A DNA stretch of 64,000 nt from Candidatus Poseidoniaceae archaeon (GTDB lineage: Archaea; Thermoplasmatota; Poseidoniia; Poseidoniales; Poseidoniaceae): NCBI GenBank assembly GCA_949373095.1, contig CASIBY010000010.1, positions 62,001-126,000 of the forward strand, written 5' to 3'. Of this stretch, positions 1-10,027 are shown one piece after another. Position numbers and translations under genes: made by a program. Position 1 is the first letter of the stretch; every line of letters starts with the position of its first letter. Under the pieces are notes generated by a model. It saw nothing but the letters and a program-made list of their open reading frames with translations, was not told the origin of the DNA and made no database searches.

Positions 1-1
1 G

Positions 2-1531
2 AATACACCCAACCTTGGTGATAACCGTCGTGAACCTTCAATCCGAGTTGTTGACCGAGCAGGACAAGAATCTGTGAAAACATTCCCCGAACACCGCTGG
101 CGTTTCTCAGCTGGTTTGGGCGTCCCAGACGAAACTGTCAATCTCTTCCTTACTTCGGGCTCCTTCCTCGGTGATGGTGCTCGTGTGACACCATTAACCC
201 AAATGGAAATCTCTGGAGCGGTTGAATTCGTAGAGACTCATACAATTCCAGAATTCGACTGTGATGTTGAAGTTCTCTTTGCGGGTCAAACTGTTCGAGC
301 TACTGCAATCGATGGTATTTGGTCGGTTGAATTACAGGCGCCTGTAGTTTCAGGCTCGTTCTCACTCACGTGGGATGTCGCCTGCCTAGAAGGACAAGGC
401 ATGGATCTTACCGATAAGGAAAATTCAGTTCGCTGGATTCGTGTTGACGGAACCGGGCCAGAACCGATAGAAGTTCTCTCACCCCGGCCCATGGCCATCC
501 TTGGAGGGGAAGACCACGAAGTCCGTGTCGTCCTCGAAGAATTGGGTGGGCTAGACGTCCAATCGTTGGAATTGGTCTGGCGTGTTGAAGACTTCCTTAC
601 TGGCGATATCCTTCGCTCAGGGCGCGTTCCGATGAGTCTTCTCGGAGACGAAATTGACGGAAATTATTTGGAAGTCTATGCCAACATGGACCTCACAGAA
701 ATCACCGACGAGATGATGCTGGACCGCATGATTGTGTCCATTCGGATCGACGGCCGCGACCTCGCTGGAAATGATGTTCTCAGCATTGGTGGCGAACCAT
801 CAGGCCTGATGATATCTACATGGAACATGGAATGGCTCCAGCCGAAATTCGAACTTTCTCCATCCGCAGTATCCTACTCTCGTCTTTTGATTGATGTCGG
901 TGAAACGACTTCAGTTCAGCTTGAGGTGGAAAACACTGGCTCACTTGCTGGCTCAATTGAAGTCATCTTTGAATCCGTTGAGTTTGATGGAACTCGTGAA
1001 CTTATTCAACGAACTTCCGTAACCGCAGAAGCGGGCAGTATTGGTCTTGTGACCTTGGACTGGGGCCCATCAAGACCAGGTGTTCAATGGGTCGTTGCTA
1101 CGCTTGAAAATGGCGCAACTAGCAGTGGTCCTACCGTGGATGTGCGTGCTGCGGAAGAACCATCCTTCGGAGAGAAGGTCTTTGGAGATGTGAACCCGAT
1201 TATTGGAACCATTACAGGACTTCTATTCTTCTCCATCATCATAACTCTCTTGGTCATGATGAAACGCATGACTGCAAATCAAGGTTCAAAGATATCGTAT
1301 GATTGGGATGAATATTCCTCGGAACTCGAGGATGATGAAGGCGATGATTACGAGGACGATGACGACGATGACGACGATGACGATACAGATGCTGGTGCGA
1401 CTCAACAATCCGGTGAGAATCTTGAAACCGATTGGGTCAAAGGCGCTGATGGTTTTTGGTGGTATCACGATAAAGCAACGAATGAATGGTGGTACAAAGA
1501 CGCCGATGGCGAAATTGTCAAGCATCCTTGA
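2..1531 (+). CDS. Membrane-anchored surface protein with acidic, Trp-rich cytoplasmic tail (5' partial)
   Basis: The frame is open from the first bases of the window, so the N-terminus lies upstream; a GTG at 74 is an in-frame codon, not a convincing start. About 390 residues of beta-rich extracytoplasmic sequence are followed by one transmembrane helix (nt about 1190-1265, PIIGTITGLLFFSIIITLLV) and a basic stop-transfer MMKRM. The tail then has a run of ten Asp codons and ends with an aromatic motif, FWWYHDKATNEWWYKDADGE. The part before the helix (SVQLEVENTGSLAGSIEVIF) looks like a CARDB/NEW3-type Ig-like domain. This implies an exported protein held in the membrane with its C-terminus inside. 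The function is not recognised. nadE follows after 19 bases and may be co-transcribed. Confidence 0.75.
   Translation, partial: NTPNLGDNRREPSIRVVDRAGQESVKTFPEHRWRFSAGLGVPDETVNLFLTSGSFLGDGARVTPLTQMEISGAVEFVETHTIPEFDCDVEVLFAGQTVRATAIDGIWSVELQAPVVSGSFSLTWDVACLEGQGMDLTDKENSVRWIRVDGTGPEPIEVLSPRPMAILGGEDHEVRVVLEELGGLDVQSLELVWRVEDFLTGDILRSGRVPMSLLGDEIDGNYLEVYANMDLTEITDEMMLDRMIVSIRIDGRDLAGNDVLSIGGEPSGLMISTWNMEWLQPKFELSPSAVSYSRLLIDVGETTSVQLEVENTGSLAGSIEVIFESVEFDGTRELIQRTSVTAEAGSIGLVTLDWGPSRPGVQWVVATLENGATSSGPTVDVRAAEEPSFGEKVFGDVNPIIGTITGLLFFSIIITLLVMMKRMTANQGSKISYDWDEYSSELEDDEGDDYEDDDDDDDDDDTDAGATQQSGENLETDWVKGADGFWWYHDKATNEWWYKDADGEIVKHP
1355..1384 (+). repeat. GAY codon run encoding ten consecutive Asp
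   Basis: Ten GAT/GAC codons in a row in the cytoplasmic tail of the preceding surface protein. The two codons alternate irregularly, so the run is selected at protein level or expands by slippage. It is the most strongly acidic part of the tail. Confidence 0.85.
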
Positions 1532-1550
1532 TTTAGACTGAGGTGAATGT

Positions 1551-3317
1551 ATGAGCATCATCGCACTTTTGCAAATGGATGCTACCGTAGGCGATTTGAA
1601 CGGCAACGCTACTCGTCTTTCGATGCTTGTTAAGCAAGCATATGACGAAGGAGCAACCATTGGTGTTTCTACCGAATTAGCCGTATCTGGTTATCCCCCT
1701 CGTGACCTTTTGCTCGAGCAGGATTTTGTACAGCGTTCTTTAGATGTAGCACTCAACATCGGAGTCCCAATTCCTCTCCTGGTCGGCACCCCCATTCCTC
1801 CTCATGATGACCGGTCTTTACCTACCAATGGCGTCATTCGGTGCGGACCAGATGTGGCTTCCATAACTACCGATAAGAGTTCAAGAATTGTTGCTCAAAA
1901 ACAACTTCTTCCCACCTATGATGTTTTTGATGAGGCTCGGTATTTTGCAGCTGAAAACCGGTCGGGACTCGCACGCTCCATCGGAGGGATGACGCTCGGT
2001 GTTACGGTATGTGAAGACGCCTGGCAGTCTGCTGGAAAAACACCGTCTGCATATGAGCAGGACCCCATTGAACACATTGCAGAATGGTGTCGTCAAGGCG
2101 TTGACATCAATGCAACGGTAAACCTTTCTGCATCACCGTTTCATAGTGAGAAATTCAGCACCCGATTGGAGGTTGCTCGTCATGCAGCCTCTGTTCTCAA
2201 TCATCCATTTTTGTTAGCGAACCAAGTTGGTGGTAATGATGACCTTCTGTTTGATGGAAGAAGTATGGTAGCCTGGCCTGATGGCCGTGCAGTTGTAGCT
2301 CCATCGTGGCGAGAAGGCGTGCTGCTCATTGATCTCAATAACCCGCAAGAGTGCAGTTGGGTTCCAAGTTCAGCCGAGGATGCACTTTCCATTGGACAAA
2401 GCGAATTGGTCGTGCTGGAAGCAAACGACACCGACATCCCCGGAGAACACGCTATTGAAGATATCACGGACGCCGTAGTCACTGGACTGGCTGACTATTG
2501 TCGGAAGTCTGGTATTACCTCAATTATTCTTGGCCTTTCAGGTGGAATCGATTCTGCTGTCGCTGCCTGTGTTGCAGTTGAAGCCCTTGGTCCTTCAAAC
2601 GTAACGGGGTTGGCCATGCCGAGCCGGCATTCTTCACAGCATTCCATTGACGATGCGGAGTACACTGCAACCTCACTCGGAATGCATCATCGGGTTCACT
2701 CCATCGACGGCATGCATCAAGCAACCGAGCATGAATTTGGAACGGTATTAGTTGACGGTCATGCAGTAGCAGGAGAGAATCTTCAGGCACGCTTGCGTGC
2801 TCTCCTCGTGATGGGATACGCCAATGCGCAATCCAGCATGGCCATCACCACGGGAAATAAATCCGAAATTGCTCAAGGGTATTGCACACTCTATGGTGAT
2901 ATGGCTGGAGGATATGCTCCGTTAGGTGACGTTTACAAAATGGAGGTTTACGCAATGGCCGAACTGTTTAATCGTAGGGCTATGGACGTGGGAAATGCTC
3001 CTCCTGTGAACGAATCAACACTCACGAAACCTCCGTCTGCTGAACTCGCACCGGACCAAATTGACGAGGATACATTACCGCCATATGCTCTTTTGGACGA
3101 ACTTCTCAAAGCTCATATTGAATTTGGAATGAATGCAGAACAGATGGTAGAGCACGGTTACGAAGCCGCCATGGTCGCTGATGTTTTATCACGGCTGGAG
3201 CGAAACGAACACAAGCGTTGGCAAATGGCTCCAGCGCCCCGTGTGACTTCACGTGCTTTTGGACAAGGATGGCGCAGACCCCTGGCATCTCGGCACGATT
3301 GGAGAGACTCCTTGTAG
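1551..3317 (+). CDS. nadE: Glutamine-dependent NAD+ synthetase
   Basis: Catalyses the ATP-dependent amidation of deamido-NAD (NaAD) to NAD+, taking ammonia from glutamine. The N-terminal nitrilase/amidase domain (about residues 1-270) shows the Glu-Lys-Cys triad: E42 in STELAVSGYPPRD, K117 in AQKQLLPTYDVFDE and C154 in VTVCEDAW. The C-terminal synthetase domain (about 290-588) carries the PP-loop LGLSGGIDSAVAACVA and the later TGNKSEIAQGYCTLYGD motif. At 588 aa it has the normal two-domain length of bacterial-type enzymes. The start at ATG 1551 is supported by GAGGTGA about 5 bases upstream; an ATG at 1547 is out of frame. Confidence 0.95.
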   Translation: MSIIALLQMDATVGDLNGNATRLSMLVKQAYDEGATIGVSTELAVSGYPPRDLLLEQDFVQRSLDVALNIGVPIPLLVGTPIPPHDDRSLPTNGVIRCGPDVASITTDKSSRIVAQKQLLPTYDVFDEARYFAAENRSGLARSIGGMTLGVTVCEDAWQSAGKTPSAYEQDPIEHIAEWCRQGVDINATVNLSASPFHSEKFSTRLEVARHAASVLNHPFLLANQVGGNDDLLFDGRSMVAWPDGRAVVAPSWREGVLLIDLNNPQECSWVPSSAEDALSIGQSELVVLEANDTDIPGEHAIEDITDAVVTGLADYCRKSGITSIILGLSGGIDSAVAACVAVEALGPSNVTGLAMPSRHSSQHSIDDAEYTATSLGMHHRVHSIDGMHQATEHEFGTVLVDGHAVAGENLQARLRALLVMGYANAQSSMAITTGNKSEIAQGYCTLYGDMAGGYAPLGDVYKMEVYAMAELFNRRAMDVGNAPPVNESTLTKPPSAELAPDQIDEDTLPPYALLDELLKAHIEFGMNAEQMVEHGYEAAMVADVLSRLERNEHKRWQMAPAPRVTSRAFGQGWRRPLASRHDWRDSL

Positions 3318-3356
3318 CGTCGGTGGAGTCAAGAAGCCAAAACATGACGGCATGGT

Positions 3357-4199
3357 ATGGCCGGGCCGATTCACAACATTGCGGGATACCGCTTTGTGAA
3401 TCTTGATGACCGAGATGAATTGCAAACCTACTATCGTAGCGTTTGTGAAGACCTAGGATTGAAAGGGACCATCCTTCTTGCACCAGAGGGGATAAATTTC
3501 TTTCTCGCAGGAACAGAACGTTCAGCGGAGGCCTTCGTGAATCATCTTGAACGTGATGTTCGCTTCAAAGAGATTCCACTCAAACGTTCGTTTACGGACT
3601 ATCAGCCCTTCAATCGGATGAATGTGCGGAAAAAGACTGAGATAATCTCGGTAGGAATTGAAGATATCAAACCTTCCGAATCCACAGGGGACGAAATTCT
3701 ACCAGAGGAATTCAAAGCGATATTAGATAATGGTACTCCGGTTCACGTACTAGATACTCGGAACGATTACGAATTACGCGTTGGGACTTTTGAACAATCC
3801 ATTGACCTTGACATTCGTACCTTTCGGGCCTTTCCCGAAGCAATTTCCAAACTCCCAGAGTCAATGAAGAACGAAGAAATCGTTATGTTTTGCACGGGAG
3901 GTATCCGTTGTGAGAAAGCCAGCGCCATTATGATCGATGCAGGTTTTACCAATGTAAGGCAACTCAAAGGCGGTGTTCTCGGTTACTTTGAGGCCGTTGG
4001 CGGAGCTCACTGGAACGGTGATTGTTTTGTTTTTGACCAGCGTGTGGCTGTCAATCCTAAACTTGAGGAAACGGAAGTTGTGATATGTTTTGCATGTCGG
4101 GAGCCTCTGTCCTCCGATGAACAAGCCTCTGAGGACTACAACATCGGCGAATCTTGCCCTTATTGCATCGGACGTAACCCCGACGTTACTGCAGATTAA
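3357..4199 (+). CDS. trhO: tRNA uridine(34) hydroxylase, rhodanese family (TrhO/YceA type)
   Basis: This family adds oxygen to uridine 34 of tRNA to give 5-hydroxyuridine. The N-terminal domain shows the family features (LKGTILLAPEGINFFLAG), and the rhodanese domain (about residues 120-225) has the active-site loop CTGGIRCEKAS with the catalytic Cys. The C-terminus contains two CxxC pairs (ICFACRE and ESCPYCIG) that probably bind zinc, as in other members. Length 280 aa is typical. The last 14 bases overlap the convergent ELWxxDGT gene. Confidence 0.92.
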   Translation: MAGPIHNIAGYRFVNLDDRDELQTYYRSVCEDLGLKGTILLAPEGINFFLAGTERSAEAFVNHLERDVRFKEIPLKRSFTDYQPFNRMNVRKKTEIISVGIEDIKPSESTGDEILPEEFKAILDNGTPVHVLDTRNDYELRVGTFEQSIDLDIRTFRAFPEAISKLPESMKNEEIVMFCTGGIRCEKASAIMIDAGFTNVRQLKGGVLGYFEAVGGAHWNGDCFVFDQRVAVNPKLEETEVVICFACREPLSSDEQASEDYNIGESCPYCIGRNPDVTAD

Positions 4200-6398
4200 G
4201 CACTACCCAATCGTCCGAGATTTCTCCATGGCTGAAACGATGCCATTCATGGCCGGATACGCCGTCATGTGCGATGAAGAATGCTTGTGTTTCTGTCAGG
4301 AATAGCGGTCCATATGTCCCACCGAGTGATGAATTTGAAACACCCGGCCAAGGATTGTACTGCATGACCATTTCATTTCCGTCCGTCGACCAAAGGGATA
4401 CGCCGTGCGTAGTTAATTCATCTTGACCTGACGAAAGAACCAACCATTCTCCGTTGAGAGGTACTACATCAACAAGGACGGATGAACTCACACCAGGTGT
4501 CATATCGTTAATGAGCGAGGTTCCATTCACCGTTCCGTCAGTCACGCAGAGCTCTGTTCCCTGTGCGCCCATGAAGCAATCAAACATCATACGGTCTTCC
4601 GAAACAAAGCCTCCAACATTCCCTCCCGGGGCTAATATTGTTGTCGATAATTGATAGGTTTCACCACTGCTCAAGTTGGTTGCCCACAGTGTTGCATCGG
4701 TTCCTGAAAGTAAGGCGTCAAAGACCAATCTATTGTTCAGCAAATGGATCCCAAGGTCTTCACCGATGTGTGAATCTCCCGAAGAGGGGGCAAGATTGGT
4801 CAACCACTGAGATGTTCCGTTATCCATCAAATGAACAACCTGACGAACGGTTCCTCGGTGACCAACTGCAAACAAGTCATGTCCTTGACTTACCCATGTT
4901 GAAAAAAGCGTGCCTCCCGAAGGGCTGACGTTCCATGCAAGTATTTGTCCTGCTGCGTTGATCCGATAGGGTTCATCGTCTCCACCGGCATCCTCTGCAT
5001 TAAACCACAAATTATCTCCGTCTCCGTGAAGCATGTTGCTCCCAAGGGCAGAGAGCGCAGATAATCCACTTGTAACTGCTGATGAAACGGTGGCATCCCA
5101 AGATGGATGAAGAGCGATGGGAATCAATTCAGACCCATCTGACCAAAGAAGACCGCCACTTGTTGAGCGGAGTACCATTCCGTCCATCCAAGGTATGGGT
5201 TGATTCAATGTGGCGTCCCCTAATGCGAAGGTGCCAGTTTGTGTTCCATTGGTGACCCAAATTTGTCGGCCATTTAGGCCATCATCAGCGTCGAATATGA
5301 GTACTCCCTGATGTGATTGTTCGATGTAAGTGAATCCAATATCTCTCCCGGGCAAACTTTCTCCGCTGGGGTTGATGTCTGCTAGCAATTCTGTGTTGTC
5401 TGAAGTTCCACCATTCATGTATAACTCACAGCCGTTCACCCCATCCGTAGCGGCAAAGATAAATCGGTGCGAGTTCGGAAGAAAGCCTGCATTTTCACAG
5501 CCAGCTAGTGAGGCTATCCGAGCACCTCCGAAATATGTCAGTGATTCTTTCAGAGATCAACGCTGCAAAGCAAAACTTCAGCGATGCACGAAGTTCCTCA
5601 TTTCCAAGAAGTCCGTCGTTCGCAACATCGTCACCTCGTCCATCATCAACTCCAAACAACAGGATGAATCCTTCGGCGCACAGATACGGAGGCGCATCAT
5701 GCCGCTCAACTAGGGCAGAGGTGCCGTTTACGCCAGAAATACCTTCAATTCCTTGCTGACCGTTCATCCCAGGTAGTCCATTAGTTCCGTTACAAATAAC
5801 ATGGCGGCTTACGACTTCTTCTTCGTCAAGAACACCACTGAAATCTTCATCAATTCCAGTGGATGATCGTGAGCCCCACCTTGCAGAGGACATTCACTCG
5901 GCTCCAGGAGCAAGTTGAGCGGTATTCGACGATTGAGGGCGCTAGCGGATGCCTCCGTTCAATCCCTGGGAGTCCAGACGACCCGGAACTCCCTTGAAGA
6001 CCGTTGCATACGACGGCGGAAGTAGAAACTCTCATCCAAGTCCAAGGCCTCGTTTCCGTTGAGGTCAACTCCTGCTTGGAGCTCAGTTCCGCCATCATAG
6101 CATACATCTCCGTCATTCGACCTCAAGGCTCTGCACCAACATCGTTCCTCAGAAGTACCCGTTCAGTGCGTCGACCTTGCGAGAGTAAGTAATTGGTTGT
6201 ATCCTGCAAGCCCTAAGGCGGACATGATCAGAAAAATATGAAGTACAGTCCACATTTTGTTCTTGGAATCTTGTTCGTTTTCATGATGCCCATCGTGTTG
6301 ATCTTGTTCTTGATTTCGTGCTCCATGACGTTCTCTTGACCTTGAGATTCCATGGGATGGCTATTGCATTCATCCGATTCAAGGTTATTCCCGTTCAT
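4186..6398 (-). CDS. ELWxxDGT-repeat surface protein with signal anchor, multiply frameshifted
   Basis: The intact 3' part (5439 down to 4186, and in frame up to about 5560) has repeated motifs such as GRQIWVTNGTQTGTF, GTELCVTDGTVNGTS and GVSLWSTDGN, typical of ELWxxDGT secreted repeat proteins. Upstream the protein continues in other frames: an acidic region, VDLNGNEALDLDE, then two Gly-rich collagen-like spacers (NGLPGMNGQQGIEG and NGLQGSSGSSGLPG), each after a Cys-Asn-Gly. A hydrophobic segment beginning MWTVLHIFLIMSALGLAGYN (nt about 6255 down to 6195) is the likely N-terminal membrane anchor, and ATG at 6398 is a plausible start. At least four frame changes are needed (near 6220, 6035, 5950-5900 and 5555). 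Protein similarity resumes after each, so read or assembly errors are more likely than decay. Its role is unknown; it is presumably exposed on the cell surface. Confidence 0.7.
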
Positions 6399-6464
6399 CA
6401 TTTAGCGAAGCATATCTTTGCAATGAAGGGGTGAATTGATGAAGCATCGTGTCTTGGAGGGATT

Positions 6465-8247
6465 ATGGACATCCCAAAGCGGTTGCTTGGTCAACTGAAC
6501 GGTGACGAAGGGCCAACTCGGCAAAAAGCGGCTCGACTGGTTCTTGACCTCGCTGAAACCGCTAAAGCCGATGGATTTGTTGAAGCAGTACACGCCCACG
6601 TTTCAGGCGTTTCAGTGATCACTGGAGGGCACGGCCTTCGTCAATTTCTGGCTGACCTTTCAGCGAGCAGCGACGGCAAGGTCTCGATTCCAACTACGCT
6701 CAATTCAGCAGGCTGCGACCATGAAAAGATGGACGAAATGGACATAGCATGGCCAAATTTCCTCGAACAGCAGTTTGAAATCATTCAAGCGTACGAAGAA
6801 CTTGGAATTCAAGCCACCCTTTCCTGCACGCCATACGACCGCGGAATCGATGACGGCTCGGGCATTGCTTCTTGGGCGGAATCCAATGCCGTGTGCTTTT
6901 CAAACACATGGACGTCGCTCTTGACCAACCGTGAATCCGGTCTTTCTGCCCTTGGCTACTGCGTTGACCGGCTACGCTCCCCGCTGGGGCCTGCATTTGC
7001 CCGAACACCGAATGCCGAACATGCTGGTTCATGTTGAGGCGAACCCTGTCGGATTTGTCCGACTGGTCCGTGCTTGGCGATTGGATCGGAAAGCAAGTGC
7101 GACCGGAGTGGGACATGCCCTTTGGACCAATGCCTCTTGATCACGCGGCTGACCCTCCTTCATCAGTTTCGCCTCCAAGAAAGCCTTGACTGCTGCTGCA
7201 GCAAATTACGGCTGTGCCCTTCTTTGGGCCGATGGCCACTCTGCTGAACCTCCATTGACTCGGACAGAAGACGGGTGGGCTCCACCTGAGGCAGGATGGC
7301 AGGGGGAGGTTGACCTTCACAGAAGACGACCTCGCAAAGAGGTACGAAGAATTGGCTCCGACCGGCCAGGTGGATCTGGTCGTGGTTGGCTGCCCGCAAG
7401 CCAGCCTTGAGAAATCCGAACCACGGCTTCCGCGGTGCGCTCACACATGGAAATGGGTAAACGCATCCCTGACCACCGACTATGGGTGTTTACATCTGGA
7501 GAAAATTATGAACTCGCACGAGCAGACGGCTCGTTGGATTTACTCGAAGATGCTGGAGCCCTTATCCTCAAGGATACGTGTCCCGAAGTAACACCTTACA
7601 ATCGGAGCAAATACAACCACCTTCTTACAAATTCACTGAAGGCTGAACATTACTTGACAAGCGGGCTAAATCGCTTACCTACCAGTGTTATGCCCATCCA
7701 AGGATGTGTTTTACACGCCTTTGACCCAACGCTAAGTGCAGGGGAACGCCCAACGCTTCAAGCCAAAGCCCAGCCTCAACACGCCAGTAACAAAACCCAT
7801 CAAACCGGTGAAGCTCGTCTTTTTGGGGAAGGTTTGAATTCTCAGGATGATTTTGTAGTCACTGGACCTGCAATGGTAAGTGATGTACCCATAACCTACC
7901 TCGGTTATGTCAATCGAGATACGGGTGTAATTGAGGAAACTGGCCACCCGTTGGACGGCCAAGCGATTGAAGACACGGTTTTGATTTATCCAAAGGGTTC
8001 AGGGTCAACAGTCGCCCCGTATGTGTTGATGGGTCTTCTTTACACTGATAAGGGACCTAAAGGAATTGTCAATCGGGATGTATGTGCATTGACACTCCCA
8101 GCATGTTCCTTGTTGAACCTGCCTTACGGTCATGGATTTGATGAGGACCCATGCTTGGCCATCAACAATGGCGACTTAGTAGAACTACGTAGAAGCGGCT
8201 CAACCGTGACTCTAACCGTTCTTGAGCGAACAAAGGTGGACTCATGA
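6465..8247 (+). CDS. Aconitase X, large and small (swivel) domains fused, multiply frameshifted
   Basis: The 5' part (6465 to about 6950) matches the aconitase X catalytic domain: IPTTLNSAGCDHEKMDEM, SCTPYDRGIDDGSGIASWAE and SNAVCFSNTWTSLLTNRESG with Cys and Asn/Arg landmarks. The 3' frame (about 7410-8247) holds the end of that domain (VFTSGENYELARADGSLD, LKDTCPEV) and then the swivel domain (GHPLDGQAIEDTVLIYPKGS, GSTVAPYVLM). The junction between large and small domains lies in one uninterrupted frame, so the fusion is real. Between about 6950 and 7415 the reading frame changes four or five times, with continuous AcnX sequence visible. In archaea AcnX is phosphomevalonate dehydratase of the modified mevalonate pathway; bacterial relatives act on hydroxyproline. 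The former is the likelier role here. The stop overlaps the next start (ATGA). Confidence 0.78.
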
Positions 8248-9233
8248 CCAAACGCATCCTTGTGACCGGTGCTGCTGGTTTCATTGGGTCTTCATTGTGC
8301 GAGCGATTGGTTGGTGACGGGCATCGTGTTGTGGGCGTTGACAACTTGTTTCGTGGTCGTCTAGAACATCTTAGCGCTCTTGAGCAGGTTGAAGAGTTTC
8401 ATTTCATTGAAGGGGACACTCGTGAAAAATCTGTCTTGGATGCATGCGGGGCCATCTATGGTGGTTTTGACCTTGTTCATCATCTTGCAGCAATCAACGG
8501 AACTCGTTGGTTTCATGAGGCAGCAAGAGACGTCATCGATGTCAACATAAATACAACACTTGCAACGCTTGCTGCCGCTGAACGTTGGGATGCTAGGTAT
8601 GTCTTCGCATCTTCACCAGAAGCCTTTGGAGAGGAGGAACTTATGCCTCTAAAAGAGAGTTCAGCAAGTTCTTTTCCTTCCGCTCATCAACATCAGCGTC
8701 ATTCCTACGGCGGGAGCAAATATCTTGGGGAAGTTGCTTTGCAACATGCCGTGGCTTCGGGTCTTGATGCTCGTATCGTTCGTCCTTTCAACGCCTATGG
8801 TCCAAGGTTGCTTGGAGACGCTTATGGCCAAGTGATCGGAATGATGTTTCAAGCTGTAGCATCCAAGCAATCCATTCAGGTTCATGGTGACGGTTCTCAG
8901 ACCCGATGTTTTACTCACATTGATGACGTTGTTGACGGCTTCGTACTGGCGGGGACATTGGATGATGACCTTGTCGAAAACAAACCTCTGGCGGGTTGTT
9001 CATTCAACATCGGAAGTTCAGAGGAAGTCAGCATTTTAGAACTGGCCGATTTCATCAAGACTGCCGTTAATGACCTGGATTTGAGTATCATCAATACTGA
9101 AGGCTATCACGGTGATTCAAAGCGACGTGTTCCCGATTGCACATCTGCGGAACATTTGCTCGGTTGGCAATGTGCGACTTCATTAGAAGCAGGATTGAAA
9201 CGAGTTTGGCTAGAACTAAATGTTCAGCCATAA
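8244..9233 (+). CDS. NAD-dependent sugar-nucleotide epimerase/dehydratase (extended SDR)
   Basis: The N-terminus has the Rossmann glycine motif VTGAAGFIGSSL, followed by VVGVDNLFRGR, which positions the NAD ribose-binding Asp. The catalytic YxxxK is HSYGGSKYLGE (about residues 155-159), and VRPFNAYGPRLLGDAYGQ follows as in UDP-glucose 4-epimerases and UDP-glucuronate decarboxylases. Length 329 aa is normal. The substrate cannot be assigned from sequence alone. A role in glycan or glycoprotein precursor synthesis is likely, and the nearby hexapeptide acyltransferase fits this. Translation is probably coupled to the upstream AcnX gene through an ATGA overlap. Confidence 0.9.
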   Translation: MTKRILVTGAAGFIGSSLCERLVGDGHRVVGVDNLFRGRLEHLSALEQVEEFHFIEGDTREKSVLDACGAIYGGFDLVHHLAAINGTRWFHEAARDVIDVNINTTLATLAAAERWDARYVFASSPEAFGEEELMPLKESSASSFPSAHQHQRHSYGGSKYLGEVALQHAVASGLDARIVRPFNAYGPRLLGDAYGQVIGMMFQAVASKQSIQVHGDGSQTRCFTHIDDVVDGFVLAGTLDDDLVENKPLAGCSFNIGSSEEVSILELADFIKTAVNDLDLSIINTEGYHGDSKRRVPDCTSAEHLLGWQCATSLEAGLKRVWLELNVQP

Positions 9234-10027
9234 TGCTTGGTGACTCGCTTTTTCCATCCGCTTGGTGCTGGTGTCATATCGTCCCTTCCATGCTGGCAGA
9301 GTACTGCTAAACCACCAGCGGGGATGGTTGTTGAAGAAAACCAAACCGCTTTGACTCGCATGACTGCGATTCTTGCAACAGCCCCAGGGAGTTCATGTTC
9401 CTCGACATATTCAGCCTCGATGGCCGCAATACCTTCAGATAACAAAAGGGGTTGCGAATCTACGGTTTGCAGACCGTCAATGAGCATTCCTTCATCCTCG
9501 CCTTTTGGGAGTGGAGTGGCAGTTTCGTCAACCAGTTCCACACCTCGTTGTGTGGCCGGCATTAGGTTGAGTAGAATTCGGCCGGTAGAGCGCATGTTTG
9601 TCAGTGTGTCACGATGACGTCCGTCTTTGTGTACTGAAAAGGATGCTGTGAGATAAGGCGGTGCGGTTGAAACAGCCATCACAGATGAAAGAGGTGCAAA
9701 ATTACGCTTCCCTTCAGAGTCTAAGGTTCCAGCAACTACAACGGGGCGGGGTGAAAGGACATTGTTCAACCAAGTGCTCCGTTCTACGTGGGTCATTTCA
9801 TCAACATCAAGACGATTGAGGGGTTGAGCGTGGTTAGTGTTTTCCTCAAACCATCGGTCCAGCGTGCCGTCTGCAATTTCCTCAATAGCGTGCTGATTGA
9901 ATTCGACATATGCTTCCCATCTCGAGATTGCCTCGACCTCTCCACGTTCTCTCTTTCGAGCGATTGAGGCCTTAGCATAGCTGTTGCAACGTTCTAAAAA
10001 TGCTGTGACAATCGTTTGTTCATCCAT
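9224..10027 (-). CDS. Flavin reductase-like (FMN-binding split barrel) protein
   Basis: The region from about residue 90 (RPVVVAGTLDSEGKRNFAPL, then SSVMAVSTAPPYLTASFS and GRILLNLMPATQRGVELVDE) matches the flavin reductase-like/FMN-binding split barrel family. These proteins reduce flavins with NAD(P)H or bind FMN in oxidoreductases. The first 90 residues are a helical, charged extension that I cannot assign. It lies one base downstream of the acyltransferase gene on the same strand, and its last codons overlap the convergent epimerase gene by 10 bases. The physiological partner is unknown. Confidence 0.8.
   Translation of the reverse strand: MDEQTIVTAFLERCNSYAKASIARKRERGEVEAISRWEAYVEFNQHAIEEIADGTLDRWFEENTNHAQPLNRLDVDEMTHVERSTWLNNVLSPRPVVVAGTLDSEGKRNFAPLSSVMAVSTAPPYLTASFSVHKDGRHRDTLTNMRSTGRILLNLMPATQRGVELVDETATPLPKGEDEGMLIDGLQTVDSQPLLLSEGIAAIEAEYVEEHELPGAVARIAVMRVKAVWFSSTTIPAGGLAVLCQHGRDDMTPAPSGWKKRVTKHYG

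Noticed and set aside
5330-6192. Rightward ORFs of 60-130 codons opposite the ELWxxDGT gene
   Set aside because: The leftward frames carry the consistent repeat and collagen-like protein sequence; the rightward ones are shadows.
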